Source of the DNA: Roseomonas sp.
GTDB lineage: Bacteria > Pseudomonadota > Alphaproteobacteria > Acetobacterales > Acetobacteraceae
NCBI GenBank assembly: GCA_020249145.1
Contig: JADCGF010000005.1
Span: 124,001-188,000 of the forward strand
Direction of reading: 5' to 3'
DNA: 64,000 nt
Each line of letters opens with the position of its first letter. Within the stretch, counting starts at the first letter, position 1. Made by a program: the position numbers and the translations under genes. The notes under the pieces were generated by a model, which worked only from the letters and a program-made list of their open reading frames with translations, was not told the origin of the DNA and searched no databases. This document shows, piece after piece, positions 43,105 to 53,021 of this stretch.

Positions 43105-43887
43105 TTACCCCTGGCGTTCCACCATCAGCTTCTTGATTTCACCAATCGCCTGCGCCGGGTTCAAGCCCTTGGGGCAGGTGCGCGTGCAATTCATGATCGT
43201 GTGGCAGCGATAAAGCCGGAAGGGGTCTTCCAGATTATCCAGCCTTTCCCCGGTTGCTTCATCGCGGGAATCCGCGATCCAGCGATAGGCCTGCAACAGA
43301 ACCGCCGGGCCCAGATACCGGTCCCCATTCCACCAATAGGATGGGCAGGAAGTTGAGCAGCAGAAGCACAGAATGCACTCCCACAAGCCATCCAGCTTGG
43401 CGCGTTCTTCCTTGGATTGCAGGCGCTCCGCATCGGGCGGCGGGGGCGTGTCTGACTTCAGCCAGGGTTCCACGCTGCGAAGCTGCGCGTAGATTTGCGA
43501 CAGATCCGGCACCAGATCCTTCACCACCGGCATATGCGGCAGCGGGTTGATGCGGACATCGCCCTTCACCTCATCAATCGGCTTCAGGCAGGCGAGCGTA
43601 TTCAGCCCATCAATATTCATGGAGCATGAACCGCAAATCCCTTCCCGGCATGAACGCCGGAAGGTGAGCGTGCTGTCCACCTCATTCTTGATCTTGATCA
43701 GCGCGTCCAGCACCATAGGCCCGCATTGGTCGAGATCAATCTCATAGGTGTCATTGCGGGGATTTTCGCCGGAATCAGGGTCCCAGCGATAAATCTTGAA
43801 ATTCTTGACCTTCTTCGCCCCGGCGGGCGCCTTATGCGTCTTGCCGGTGCCGATGGTGGAATTCTTGGGCAGGGTGAAAGAAGCCAT
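43105..43887 (-). CDS. sdhB: succinate dehydrogenase iron-sulfur subunit
   Basis: 260-residue SdhB carrying electrons from FAD to quinone. Cys clusters are all present: [2Fe-2S] in [22 protein letters not shown], the [4Fe-4S]/[3Fe-4S] ligands in [17 protein letters not shown] and [19 protein letters not shown]. It is the last gene of sdhCDAB and begins 11 bp after sdhA on the minus strand. Confidence 0.98.
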   Translation of the reverse strand: MASFTLPKNSTIGTGKTHKAPAGAKKVKNFKIYRWDPDSGENPRNDTYEIDLDQCGPMVLDALIKIKNEVDSTLTFRRSCREGICGSCSMNIDGLNTLACLKPIDEVKGDVRINPLPHMPVVKDLVPDLSQIYAQLRSVEPWLKSDTPPPPDAERLQSKEERAKLDGLWECILCFCCSTSCPSYWWNGDRYLGPAVLLQAYRWIADSRDEATGERLDNLEDPFRLYRCHTIMNCTRTCPKGLNPAQAIGEIKKLMVERQG

Positions 43888-43898
43888 CTTCTTGTGTC

Positions 43899-45710
43899 CT
43901 AATACACGCGCGCCTTGGGGGGGAAGACCTGCACTTCATTGGTCAGCGTGCGCATCTTCACATCGCGATAATCAAGCTTCACTTCCCGCTTGTCATTCAC
44001 CCAAGCCAGCGTGTGCTTCATCCAGTTATCATCATCACGCTCGGGGAAATCCTCATGCGCATGGGCGCCGCGGCTTTCCTTGCGCGCTTCGCCGCCGACC
44101 ACCGTGGTCAGCGCATTGCCGATCAGGTTATCAAGCTCCAGCGCTTCCACCAGATCACTGTTCCAGATCAGGCTGCGATCGGCGATCTTGATGTCGCCAT
44201 AGCTGCCGGCGACCTGGGCCATTTTCGCGACCCCTTCCGTGAGCAGTTCTGAGGTACGGAACACCGCCGCATGGGTCTGCATGGTGCGCTGCATGGCAAG
44301 ACGGAGTTCGGCCACATTAGTGCCGCCCTTGGCGTGGCGCACGCGATCAAAGCGATCCAGGCTCGCTTCACCCGCCTTGGAAGGCAGCGGCGGCTGGGAA
44401 GCGCCGGGCTTGATGGTCTCCGCCGCGCGATGCGCTGCCGCACGGCCAAACACCACCAGGTCAAGCAGTGAATTCGTGCCAAGACGGTTCGCGCCATGGA
44501 CGGAAACGCAAGCCGCTTCGCCCACCGCCATCAGCCCCTGCACCACGCGGTCCTGGTCCTTCGCGGTTGGGTTCAGCACTTCGGTGTGAATATTCGTGGG
44601 AATGCCGCCCATATTGTAATGCACGGTCGGCAGGATGGGGATTGGTTCCTTCGTCACATCCACGCCCGAGAAAATCTTGGCAGTCTCAGAAATGCCCGGC
44701 AGGCGTTCATGCAGAATGGCCGCGCCCAGATGTTCCAGATGCAGATGGATATGATCACGCTCGGGCCCCACGCCACGGCCTTCGCGGATTTCCATGGACA
44801 TGGCACGAGAAACCACATCGCGGCTCGCCAAATCCTTGGCCGTCGGCGCATAGCGTTCCATGAAACGCTCGCCCTCTGAATTGGTCAGATAACCGCCTTC
44901 ACCGCGCGCCCCTTCCGTGATCAGGCAGCCGGCGCCGTAAATCCCGGTTGGGTGGAATTGCACGAATTCCTGATCCTGCAAGGGCAGGCCAGCGCGCAGC
45001 ACCATCCCGCCACCATCGCCCGTGCAGGTATGGGCCGAAGTGCAGGAGAAATAGGCGCGGCCATAACCCCCAGTTGCCAGCACCACACTTTGCGCGCGGA
45101 AGCGATGGATGGAGCCATCTTCCAGGCACCACGCCGTCACACCACGGCAGGCACCTTCATCATCCATGATGAGGTCAAGCGCGATATATTCAACGAAGAA
45201 CTCGCAGCCATGCTTCAAGGATTGCTGATAGAGCGTGTGCAGAATGGCGTGGCCCGTCCGGTCAGCGGCAGCGCAGGCGCGCATCGCCGGGGTTTTGCCG
45301 TAATCCTGCATATGGCCACCAAAGGGGCGCTGATAAATGCGGCCATCTTCGGTGCGGCTGAAGGGCACGCCGTAATGTTCAAGCTCAATCACGGCCGGGA
45401 TGGCTTCGCGGCACATGTATTCAATGGCGTCTTGGTCGCCCAGCCAGTCAGACCCCTTCACGGTGTCATACATGTGCCAGCGCCAATCATCTTCGCCCAT
45501 ATTGCCCAGCGCGGCGCCAATGCCGCCCTGCGCGGCTACCGTGTGGCTGCGTGTGGGGAAGACCTTGGTGATGCAGGCGGTCTTCAACCCCGCCGCGCCC
45601 ATGCCGAAAGTGGCGCGCAGCCCGGCGCCGCCGGCGCCCACCACCACCACATCATAGGTATGGTCCACAATCCGATAGGCGCCATTGGAAGGCTTGCTGA
45701 TCGCATTCAT
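43899..45710 (-). CDS. sdhA: succinate dehydrogenase flavoprotein subunit
   Basis: 603-residue SdhA oxidising succinate to fumarate. The dinucleotide-binding [16 protein letters not shown], the FAD-linking His in [18 protein letters not shown], the FAD contact [20 protein letters not shown], the active-site Arg region and [21 protein letters not shown] are intact. Length is normal. It lies between sdhD and sdhB. The 67-bp gap to sdhD is the longest inside the operon but has no terminator. Confidence 0.98.
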   Translation of the reverse strand: MNAISKPSNGAYRIVDHTYDVVVVGAGGAGLRATFGMGAAGLKTACITKVFPTRSHTVAAQGGIGAALGNMGEDDWRWHMYDTVKGSDWLGDQDAIEYMCREAIPAVIELEHYGVPFSRTEDGRIYQRPFGGHMQDYGKTPAMRACAAADRTGHAILHTLYQQSLKHGCEFFVEYIALDLIMDDEGACRGVTAWCLEDGSIHRFRAQSVVLATGGYGRAYFSCTSAHTCTGDGGGMVLRAGLPLQDQEFVQFHPTGIYGAGCLITEGARGEGGYLTNSEGERFMERYAPTAKDLASRDVVSRAMSMEIREGRGVGPERDHIHLHLEHLGAAILHERLPGISETAKIFSGVDVTKEPIPILPTVHYNMGGIPTNIHTEVLNPTAKDQDRVVQGLMAVGEAACVSVHGANRLGTNSLLDLVVFGRAAAHRAAETIKPGASQPPLPSKAGEASLDRFDRVRHAKGGTNVAELRLAMQRTMQTHAAVFRTSELLTEGVAKMAQVAGSYGDIKIADRSLIWNSDLVEALELDNLIGNALTTVVGGEARKESRGAHAHEDFPERDDDNWMKHTLAWVNDKREVKLDYRDVKMRTLTNEVQVFPPKARVY

Positions 45711-45777
45711 TGCTTCATCTCATCCTGCCAAGCGGCGGGGAATACGCCCCGGACCCGCATCATTCCTCAACCAAAAC

Positions 45778-46176
45778 TCAAAGCGCGATGCGCAAAACAC
45801 TCAGGCTTGCGGCGAGCCACAGCAGCACGGCAAGCCCATTCACTGCGCAAATCGCCGCAAAGCGCTTCAACTCATCACGCACATAATCCTCGATCACCAC
45901 TTGCAGACCAGCCGCCGCGTGATGGAACGCCGCGGTCAGGAAAGCCAGCAGCAAGACCGCATTGAAGGTATTGCCGATCCATTCCAATACAACCACGTAA
46001 TCGGCGCCCATCAGGCGCGAAAGCGAAAAGATCAGCCAGATCGAAAGCGGCAAAAGCGCGATGGAGGTCACGCGCTGCATCCACCAGTGCCGCGTGCCCC
46101 CCTTGGCGGAGCCCATGCCCCTCACGCGCCCAAGCGGGCTGCGGAGCGAACGGATTGAGGCGCTGTCTTCAGCCAT
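45778..46176 (-). CDS. sdhD: succinate dehydrogenase membrane anchor SdhD
   Basis: 132-residue anchor subunit with three membrane helices (about residues 34-55, 65-90 and 105-130). The helix II region FLTAAFHHAAAGLQVVIEDYVRDELKR contains the heme-proximal His typical of SdhD. A GGAGG ribosome-binding site precedes the ATG, and sdhC ends 12 bp upstream. Confidence 0.95.
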   Translation of the reverse strand: MAEDSASIRSLRSPLGRVRGMGSAKGGTRHWWMQRVTSIALLPLSIWLIFSLSRLMGADYVVVLEWIGNTFNAVLLLAFLTAAFHHAAAGLQVVIEDYVRDELKRFAAICAVNGLAVLLWLAASLSVLRIAL

Positions 46177-46188
46177 GATGATGCCTCC

Positions 46189-46626
46189 TCAGACCAAAAT
46201 CAGCAGCCAGGTGAGAATGGTCAGCACTGCCGTGCCAATCACCACCAGGCGCCCGGAACGATAGGCATCTTCCATGGCAAAGCCGTGGCCCGCATCCCAG
46301 AACAAATGCCGGATGCCGGCCAGCGTGTGATACCAGGCCGCAATCGTCAGCCCGAACAGCACGACCCAGCCGAGGAAGGACCCGAAGACCCATTGCGCCG
46401 TGGCGAAAGCACCCTGCCCCGAACCGGCGGCCACCAGCCACCAAACCAGCAACACCAGCCCGCCGCACCACGCCACACCGGAAATGCGGTGCAGAATGGA
46501 CAGCAGACTCGTCATTTGCATCATGTCATAGACTTGCAAATGCGGCGACAAAGGCCGGCGCGTCAGCGTGCCATCGGAACGGCGACCAACCATGGCCGCT
46601 TCCCGCGCATCTTTTATCCTTGCCAT
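46189..46626 (-). CDS. sdhC: succinate dehydrogenase cytochrome b556 subunit SdhC
   Basis: 145-residue anchor subunit. RPLSPHLQVYDMMQMTSLLSILHRISGV is the SdhC signature, and YHTLAGIRHLFWD in the second helix region contains the heme b His. Three membrane helices are seen. The start at 46626 is supported by GGAG 9 nt upstream; a long frame continuing upstream, antisense to the MFS gene, is spurious. First gene of sdhCDAB. Confidence 0.95.
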   Translation of the reverse strand: MARIKDAREAAMVGRRSDGTLTRRPLSPHLQVYDMMQMTSLLSILHRISGVAWCGGLVLLVWWLVAAGSGQGAFATAQWVFGSFLGWVVLFGLTIAAWYHTLAGIRHLFWDAGHGFAMEDAYRSGRLVVIGTAVLTILTWLLILV

Positions 46627-46687
46627 CAACCCAACTCCAACGATTCGACTCCACGCGGTGACCGCGCCGGCGAACTTCTTCCCTGCC

Positions 46688-46716
46688 TTTGTAAGTGTCG
46701 CATGCCATAGCGTCAA
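46688..46716 (-). promoter_or_regulatory. candidate sdhCDAB promoter
   Basis: On the minus strand, TTGACG at 46716-46711 and TACAAA at 46693-46688 are separated by 17 bp and lie 62-90 bp upstream of sdhC, a reasonable sigma70-type promoter. The MFS gene promoter on the other strand should share this 186-bp gap. Confidence 0.4.
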
Positions 46717-46812
46717 ATCAAGCAGACACTGCCCATATTGACACGAAAAGATTGACGAATTCGCCTCTCGGGCGCAGTTTCGAAGGCCAAACTGACAGGG
46801 GCCCCAGGGCTC

Positions 46813-48048
46813 ATGAGCGCTGCAACTTCCGAAGCCCCTGGCGCCGGCCAGGATGCCCGAATCATCGCCCTGATCGGCACCGGGCATTTCCTGTCCCATT
46901 TCTACATGCTCTGCCTGCCGCCGCTGTTTTTGGTCTGGCGGGAGGAATTTGGCGCTTCCTATGCTGAATTGGGCCTGACCGTCGCGCTGATGAGCGGCAC
47001 GACGGCCCTGCTGCAAACCCCGGTAGGCTTCGCGGTGGACCGCTACGGCGCCCGGCCCTTCCTGGTGGGCGGCACGCTGATCATGGCGCTTGCCATCTCC
47101 GCCATGGCTTTCGCGCCGGGGGTTTGGGCGCTGTGGCTGCTCGCGATCATCTCGGGCGTGGGCAACAGCGTGATCCACCCGGCCGATTACGCCATCCTCG
47201 CCGGCAGCATTCGCCAGGAACGTATGGGCCGCGCCTTTGCGATGCATACCTTCACCGGCAATCTGGGCTTTGCTTTGGCACCGCCCGTCATTGCCCTGCT
47301 GATGACGGTCATGGGCTGGCGGGAGGCGCTGTTGCTGGTGGGCCTGCTCGGCGTGCCGGTGGTGGGCGCCATTCTGCTGCAAAGCCGCATCCTGAAGGAC
47401 CAGGCCAAGCCCAAAACCACCGATGAGGCCGGGCCATCGGGACGCGAATTGCTGCTTTCCCGCCCCATGCTGCTGTTCTTTGCCTTCTTCCTGCTCTCGG
47501 CCGCGGCGGGTTCGGGCATTCAGGCCTTTGTCATCACCGTTTTGGGCAAGCTTTGGGCGACACCCATCGCCACCGCGTCCATGGTGCTGACGGGCTATAT
47601 GGCGGGTGCGACAGGCGGCACGCTGGTCGGCGGCTGGTTCGTGGACCGCGCAAAAGCCAGAGGGCTGATGGGATTCATGACCATCCTGACCCTTTTCGCC
47701 ATGGCGATGTTCCTGGTGCTGGGGATGGTCGCGTTGCCGGAAATCGCCCTGCCAGGGATCGGGCTGCTTGCTGGCCTCGCCATGGGGGCGTCGCGCACCC
47801 CGCGCGATGTCATGCTGAAGGATGCCTGCCCGCCGGGGCAGATCGGCAAGGTGTTTGGCTTTGTGTCCTCTGGGCTGCCTTTGGGGGGCGCCATTACGCC
47901 CGTGTCGCTCGGGTTTCTGATTGATATGGGCTACCCGGAATTGGTGCTGCCGGTGGTCGCGCTGCTGCTGGGGCTTTCGCTGCTGTGCGCGGGCGGGGCG
48001 CGCGCCAGCAGCAAAGCGACGAAAGCGCGCGCCGTTGCGGCTGAATGA
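46813..48048 (+). CDS. MFS transporter, fosmidomycin-resistance type
   Basis: 411-residue major facilitator with about twelve membrane helices. GHFLSHFYMLCLPPLFLVWREEFG at the N-terminus, the loop 2-3 motif GFAVDRYGARPFLVGG and VGNSVIHPADYAILAG are characteristic of the Fsr-like branch. A central cytosolic loop (residues ~190-225) is Lys/Pro-rich. It is likely an exporter of unknown substrate. Divergent from sdhC; the next gene begins 6 bp after its stop, so three plus-strand membrane genes may form an operon. Confidence 0.92.
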   Translation: MSAATSEAPGAGQDARIIALIGTGHFLSHFYMLCLPPLFLVWREEFGASYAELGLTVALMSGTTALLQTPVGFAVDRYGARPFLVGGTLIMALAISAMAFAPGVWALWLLAIISGVGNSVIHPADYAILAGSIRQERMGRAFAMHTFTGNLGFALAPPVIALLMTVMGWREALLLVGLLGVPVVGAILLQSRILKDQAKPKTTDEAGPSGRELLLSRPMLLFFAFFLLSAAAGSGIQAFVITVLGKLWATPIATASMVLTGYMAGATGGTLVGGWFVDRAKARGLMGFMTILTLFAMAMFLVLGMVALPEIALPGIGLLAGLAMGASRTPRDVMLKDACPPGQIGKVFGFVSSGLPLGGAITPVSLGFLIDMGYPELVLPVVALLLGLSLLCAGGARASSKATKARAVAAE

Positions 48049-48054
48049 CACAAG

Positions 48055-48699
48055 ATGAGCACCTTTGATGAAGGGGTTGCCCTATCCGCCTGGATAGCGG
48101 TTGCGGTTGTCGCGGCTTCGGGGGCGCTCAGCGCATCACGCAAACAACTTGATCCGGTGGGGTTCATCCTGATCGCCTGCGTCACAGCCTTTGGCGGCGG
48201 CACGGTGCGGGATTTGATCCTGGGCGCGCCGGTTTTTTGGCTGAAAGCGCCTGGCATGGTGCTGCTGGCCGCAGGGGTTGCCTTGCTCGTCTTCTTCACG
48301 GCGCATCTGGTCGAACGCCGCTTCCTCGCTTTGTTGTGGGCGGATGCGGTGGGGCTTGGCATCTTCGCGGTGCTCGGGGCCGAATCAGCCTTGCGTTGGG
48401 GCGCAGACCCTTGGGTTGCGATCCTGATGGGCACCATCACGGCAACCGCCGGCGGCATTTTGCGCGATATCATCTGCGCGGAATTGCCGCTGATCCTGCG
48501 CCGAGAAATCTACGCCACTGCGGCGGCCTTCGGTGCCGCGATTTTCGTGGCACTGATCCTTGCCGGGCTGCCGCGCGATATCGCCCTACCCATCGGCGTG
48601 CTTGCCGGTTTCGCGCTGCGCGGTGCGGCCATTCTGCGCGGCTGGTCCATGCCGACCTATAAGGCGCGGCCCGGGCGCGATTACCCAGACGAACGCTGA
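48055..48699 (+). CDS. trimeric intracellular cation channel family protein (UPF0126)
   Basis: 214-residue membrane protein made of two similar three-helix halves. The tell-tale motifs are FGGGTVRDLILGAPVFWLK in the first half and ATAGGILRDIICAELPLIL in the second, each with G-x-x-R-D. Bacterial TRIC proteins form K+-permeable trimers. It is flanked by the MFS gene (6 bp) and the EamA gene (3 bp). Confidence 0.93.
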   Translation: MSTFDEGVALSAWIAVAVVAASGALSASRKQLDPVGFILIACVTAFGGGTVRDLILGAPVFWLKAPGMVLLAAGVALLVFFTAHLVERRFLALLWADAVGLGIFAVLGAESALRWGADPWVAILMGTITATAGGILRDIICAELPLILRREIYATAAAFGAAIFVALILAGLPRDIALPIGVLAGFALRGAAILRGWSMPTYKARPGRDYPDER

Positions 48700-48702
48700 A
48701 AC

Positions 48703-49566
48703 ATGTCCTCCTACGCCATTGCGGTATTGTTCACTTTGGCGAGTACGGCGCTTTATGCCCTTGGCTATGCGCTGGCGAAGGTTTTGGCGGAAAGCCTGCA
48801 TCCTTTTGAGATCACGTTTTTGCGTTCCGCCCTGGTGCTGGGTTCCGTCCTGGCGTTGACCATGGTGAAGCCCGCACCCTTGGCGACCATCAAGCGTATC
48901 GCGGCCCCAGCACGGCCCTGGGCGCAGCGCATGACGGGTGCCATGCTGATTTTCTCAACAACGCTTGGCGTGATTGGCTATTGGCTGGTGCCAATCACGG
49001 AAGCGGCCGCCCTTGGCTTCACCGCGCCCGTCATCCTGGCCGCGCTTGGTGCGCTATGGCTGAAGGAGAAAGTCTCTGCCCGGCGTTGGATTGCCGTGCT
49101 GCTGGGCTTTGCCGGCATGCTGGTGGTGGTGCGCCCGGGCGGTGAGCTTTTCACCTGGTACGCTGCAATCCCCGTCGCCTCCGCGCTTGCCTATGCCATC
49201 TATCAGGTCATGGCGCGGCGCATTCGTGATGTGGCAATTGCTGAGGACATCACCACGCAAGGCGCGCTGATGGGTGTTGTGCTGCTGGCGCCCGCCATGC
49301 TGGTGCTGTGGCAGAACCCCGATCTCCTCACCTGCGGCCTGGTTGTGATCTATACCTTGCTGCAAACGGCGGCCTTGCTTTTCCTTGCTGGCGCGGTACG
49401 GCGGGCGGAGGTCTCCGCCCTTGCCTCCTGGCAATATGCGCGGATCGCCTTCGCACTTGCCCTTGATGCGGTGATGTTTGACCGCTGGCCAGGGCTTTGG
49501 GCCTTGGCAGGGTGTTTGCTGATTGCGGCGGGTGGGTTGGTGCTGGCTTGGCCGGCGCGAAAATAG
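48703..49566 (+). CDS. DMT superfamily transporter, EamA family
   Basis: 287-residue inner-membrane protein with ten hydrophobic helices in two EamA repeats (residues ~8-140 and ~155-285). Typical pieces are FEITFLRSALVLG in helix 2, FTAPVILAALGALWLKEKVSARRWIAVLLGFAGM at the end of repeat 1, and AGAVRRAEVSALASWQYARIAFAL in repeat 2. It is probably a metabolite exporter. It is convergent with the Mrp operon (28 bp gap). Confidence 0.93.
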   Translation: MSSYAIAVLFTLASTALYALGYALAKVLAESLHPFEITFLRSALVLGSVLALTMVKPAPLATIKRIAAPARPWAQRMTGAMLIFSTTLGVIGYWLVPITEAAALGFTAPVILAALGALWLKEKVSARRWIAVLLGFAGMLVVVRPGGELFTWYAAIPVASALAYAIYQVMARRIRDVAIAEDITTQGALMGVVLLAPAMLVLWQNPDLLTCGLVVIYTLLQTAALLFLAGAVRRAEVSALASWQYARIAFALALDAVMFDRWPGLWALAGCLLIAAGGLVLAWPARK

Positions 49567-49594
49567 GCCGGGGGGGCCAGAAAGTCCACCCCGC

Positions 49595-51202
49595 TCACCC
49601 CCCGAGCCCTATCAGGCCATAAAACGCCAGGATCAGCAGCATCAGCGCAATGCCCGCCACCGGCCAGGGGCGTGTTGCGTATTCCAACCCCACCACCGCG
49701 CGCGCCATGGCATCCCGCCACGGAGAACCTCGTTCAGCAAACACCAAAACATCGCCCGCCGGCACTTCCGGCACGCGCTGAAAAATGCGCGCCCAGAACA
49801 GCGCGAAAGCCACCCCGGCCAATACCGGCGCGATGGTCGCAATGCTCCACAACCCTTCCGGCGCCTTGCCAGTCACCACGTCATAAAGCGCCCAAGGCAA
49901 CACCAGCGCCGCCAGCGCCAAAACCAGCCACGGCCCGGCAAGGCCCCAATGCGGCGTGGCTTGCGCTGCCTCCCCCATCGCCATGCGCAGCCTTTGCACA
50001 AAATGCAGCATCAATGCGGTTGACCCGAAGGCGGAAAGCATCGCCGCCATCGCGGCCAGCCCAGCGCCGAGTTCGGGCTTGACCGCGGCCTTGGCCAAAG
50101 CCCCGCCGGTGGGCGGCAAGCCGCCAAAGCCAAGCGCCAGCAGCAGCGCCAAAGGCAGCACCAGAACCCGCCCTGCCGGGCCACTGGCCAGCGCCAGACC
50201 AACCCCCAGAAACAGCGCCCCCTTGGCCAGCATGTGATGCAGCGCATAAAACGCCGCATGCAACGGCGTCTCCTCCAGCCCAAGCAAAAGCCCCATGCCG
50301 AGTGTTGCCGCCACCACGCCCATTTGGCTGACACTGGAATAGGCCAGGATGGTTTTCGGGTTGCGCTGCGTCAGGCCCATGGCCACACCCCAATAGGCCG
50401 TCGCAAAACCAAGCGCGGCGAGCAAGGCACCATCAGGCGCCGGCACGCCATCAAAGGGCAAAAAGCGGATCAAGCCGATGACGCCCGCCTTGATGATGGC
50501 GCCGCTCAACACGGCGGAACCCGGCGCCGGTGCGGCTGGATGCGCGATGGGCAGCCAGACATGCAAGGGCATCAGCCCCATCTTCAACCCAAAGCCAAGG
50601 ATCAGCAGCAGCGCAATCACTACCCCGCCCGGCGTGGTGCGCAGCACGGGCGCGACATCGGCAATCGCCACACTTTCAATCCCGGCGCGGCCATGCAGCA
50701 ACGCGAAGGCCAGCAGCAAAGCGATCTCACCCACCACGGCCAGCAGCAGATAAAGCCCGCCCGCGCGCCGCGCCTTGGGTGTCCCATCATGCGCCACCAG
50801 GCCGAAGGCCGCCAGGCTCACCACCGCAAAGGCCAGATAGAAGCTCAAAAGATCGCCCGCGATGAATACGCTAAGACAGCCTGCCTGCGTCAGCAGCCAC
50901 CAGGCGGCGAAGCGCTGCGCTGGCGGCCCGCTGCCAAGCTGGGCGCGCGTGAAAACACCCGCGGCACTCCATAGCAAAGCCGCTCCACCCAGCAGCAGCG
51001 CCCCCGGCGCATCCAGCAGCAGGGTGATCTTGATGTCGCCGGGGTGGAGGACGAGTGACGTGCCCATCGCCAAGGGTGCAATCAGCAGCGCCGGCAGCGG
51101 TGCCAGCCAAAGCGCGTCCACAATGCGCGCACGCCCCCCCGGCAAAACCAGCGCCAGCAGCATCAGCAATGGCAATAGCGGCACAAGCGGCAGCAGGTTC
51201 AT
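49595..51202 (-). CDS. Mrp-type antiporter subunit, MrpD/NuoM-N-like (second large subunit)
   Basis: 535-residue polytopic protein related to complex I antiporter-like subunits. Key polar residues of the family appear in LLAVVGEIALL, LKMGLMPLHVWLPIAHPAAPAPGSAVLSGAIIKAGVIGLIRF (H-x-W-L-P, then buried Lys) and YSSVSQMGVVAATLGMG. The start at 51202 overlaps the mrpD stop (ATGA). It lacks an MbhD/MbhE C-terminus, so it is not a full MrpA. It may fulfil the MrpA N-terminal role or be a duplicated MrpD. Confidence 0.85.
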   Translation of the reverse strand: MNLLPLVPLLPLLMLLALVLPGGRARIVDALWLAPLPALLIAPLAMGTSLVLHPGDIKITLLLDAPGALLLGGAALLWSAAGVFTRAQLGSGPPAQRFAAWWLLTQAGCLSVFIAGDLLSFYLAFAVVSLAAFGLVAHDGTPKARRAGGLYLLLAVVGEIALLLAFALLHGRAGIESVAIADVAPVLRTTPGGVVIALLLILGFGLKMGLMPLHVWLPIAHPAAPAPGSAVLSGAIIKAGVIGLIRFLPFDGVPAPDGALLAALGFATAYWGVAMGLTQRNPKTILAYSSVSQMGVVAATLGMGLLLGLEETPLHAAFYALHHMLAKGALFLGVGLALASGPAGRVLVLPLALLLALGFGGLPPTGGALAKAAVKPELGAGLAAMAAMLSAFGSTALMLHFVQRLRMAMGEAAQATPHWGLAGPWLVLALAALVLPWALYDVVTGKAPEGLWSIATIAPVLAGVAFALFWARIFQRVPEVPAGDVLVFAERGSPWRDAMARAVVGLEYATRPWPVAGIALMLLILAFYGLIGLGG

Positions 51203-52683
51203 GGCCCGATCACCGGCTGGCCAATCTGCGCCATGCCCAGCATGGAAAGCGGCAGCAGCCCCAGCACCATGGATAGCAGCGCCAGCACCAGCACCGCGCC
51301 TTCCTGCACACGCGGCACGGGGCGCGGTGTTGCGCCCGCTGGCGCTGGCGCCAGGGCGGCAGCGATAAGGCGATAGACATAACCGCCGGTCAGCAAGCCA
51401 CCGGCCAGAATCGCCAGCGACCACCACCATTGCCCGGTATCCACCGAAGCGCGCAGCAGCATCCATTTCGCGGTGAAGCCGCCACTCGGCGGCACGCCCA
51501 TCAGCGAAAGCCCGCCAATGCCAATCGCGAGTACCGCAAAGGGCGCGGCGCGTGCGGCGCCGCAAAGCGCCGTCACCCGATCCTCGCCGATCGATTGCAC
51601 AATCAGCCCGGCTGCCAAAAACATCGCGGCCTTGGCCAAGGCGTGGGAGACCGCCTGCATCATGCCCCCCATCCAGGCGCGCGTCGCCGCATCGGGATCG
51701 CCCGCCATCAGCAAGGGAAACATCAGGAACAGATAGCCGATCTGCGCAACAGTCGAATAAGCGATCAGCGCCTTCAGCTTTTCCTGCCTGAGCGCCACTA
51801 CACTGCCCACCAGGATCGCTGCCGCGCCAAGGGCGGCGAGCAATTCCGCCCCCGCCACGGGCGGACCAGGCAGCACCCAGAACCACAGCCGCACCAGCAA
51901 AACAAAGGCGCCCTTGACCACAAGCCCGGAGAGCAAGGCGGAACCTGCCGGCGGCGCCCCGGCATGGGCAGGCGGCAACCAAAGATGCAAGGGAAATACG
52001 GCCATCTTGGCGAGCAGCCCAACCGTCATCAGCGCGCCTGCCAGTCGCGTCGGCGCATCGGCGCGCGTATTCCCGGCAAGCAAGCCGATATCAAGCGTGC
52101 CATAGGCGCCATAGAATAGCGCGCAGCCGAGCAAATAGAGCACCGACCCCAGCAGCGCGAAAAGCAGATAACGCAGCTCTGCCTTGAATTGCGAAGGCCT
52201 TCCATCCAGGCAGGCGAGCGCCAAAGCGGTGAAGGTCAACATCTCCAGCGCCACAAACAGGCTGAACAGATCGCGCGCGAGGAACGCAACGGCAAGAGAC
52301 GCCGCCAATGCCGGCAGCAGGCACCAATAGGCAAAGGCCGCGCGCCCGCCCTTGTCCCAGGATGGCGCCGGATAGGCGGCGCGGCCAAAAAGCCCGGCAG
52401 CAACCAGAATAATGGCGGCGGCGAGCAGCATGGCCGCCGCAAGCCCATCGGCGGCGAGTGCTATGCCAATCGGCGGCGCAAAACCGCCGATGTGATAGGA
52501 AATGGGCTCACCCTGCCTGATGACGGCAGCGACGATGGCAACCGCAAGCGCAAGCCAAAGCCACAGCGCGCCGCGCGCCACGCGGGACGCGGCCTGGCCG
52601 CCATGCACAAAGGCAAGCAAGGTCGCGCCAAGCGGCAGCGCGATGGCCAACACTAAAATGGCCCCGCCGAGTGTCCCTGTCAT
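51199..52683 (-). CDS. mrpD: Mrp antiporter subunit D-like
   Basis: 494-residue antiporter-like subunit with about fourteen hydrophobic helices. MFPLHLWLPPAHAGAPPAGSALLSGLVVKGAFVLLVRL carries the H-x-W-L-P motif and the buried Lys, and AYSTVAQIGYLFLMFPLL the other conserved block. The Glu of the first pair is in FVALEMLTFTALALA. It overlaps mrpC by 4 bp (ATGA) and the next large subunit by 4 bp. Confidence 0.92.
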   Translation of the reverse strand: MTGTLGGAILVLAIALPLGATLLAFVHGGQAASRVARGALWLWLALAVAIVAAVIRQGEPISYHIGGFAPPIGIALAADGLAAAMLLAAAIILVAAGLFGRAAYPAPSWDKGGRAAFAYWCLLPALAASLAVAFLARDLFSLFVALEMLTFTALALACLDGRPSQFKAELRYLLFALLGSVLYLLGCALFYGAYGTLDIGLLAGNTRADAPTRLAGALMTVGLLAKMAVFPLHLWLPPAHAGAPPAGSALLSGLVVKGAFVLLVRLWFWVLPGPPVAGAELLAALGAAAILVGSVVALRQEKLKALIAYSTVAQIGYLFLMFPLLMAGDPDAATRAWMGGMMQAVSHALAKAAMFLAAGLIVQSIGEDRVTALCGAARAAPFAVLAIGIGGLSLMGVPPSGGFTAKWMLLRASVDTGQWWWSLAILAGGLLTGGYVYRLIAAALAPAPAGATPRPVPRVQEGAVLVLALLSMVLGLLPLSMLGMAQIGQPVIGP

Positions 52684-53021
52684 TCGGGGGCCGCACCGGG
52701 ATGGGCGGGCGGTGCGGGGTCTTCCGCCAGCGTCACCGCGCCTGTTGTCTGATGCAGGCGAAGTGTCAGTACCAAAGCCAAAGCCGTGGCGGCAAAGGCC
52801 ACCACCAGCCCGGTAATCACCATGGCTTGCGGCACGGGATCCGCTGGCAGCCCCGCCGCCGCGCCGCGCCGCGCCGCCACGCCATATACCAGGAATACGC
52901 CAATGCCGAGAAGGTTGAAGGCAATCACCTTCCGCAGCACGGATGATTGCGCGAGCATTCCATAAAGCCCAAGCCCCACAAGCCCGGCCGCCGCAAGGGC
53001 AAAAGGGGTGATGCCATTCAT
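52680..53021 (-). CDS. mrpC: Mrp antiporter subunit C (NuoK-like)
   Basis: 113-residue NuoK-type subunit with three helices (about residues 5-22, 28-48 and 70-90). NLLGIGVFLVYGVA and PVPQAMVITGLVVAFAATALALVL are the conserved MrpC/NuoK segments. ATG at 53021 sits in a TGATG overlap with the preceding stop; a GTG one codon earlier is possible. The C-terminal 20 residues are Pro-rich and cytosolic or periplasmic. Confidence 0.92.
   Translation of the reverse strand: MNGITPFALAAAGLVGLGLYGMLAQSSVLRKVIAFNLLGIGVFLVYGVAARRGAAAGLPADPVPQAMVITGLVVAFAATALALVLTLRLHQTTGAVTLAEDPAPPAHPGAAPE

Noticed and set aside
46627..48051. Long minus-strand frame extending upstream of sdhC, antisense to the MFS gene
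   Set aside because: Its upstream part is Gln/His/Arg-rich low-complexity sequence typical of antisense to a GC-rich gene; the SdhC domain starts at 46626 with its own RBS.
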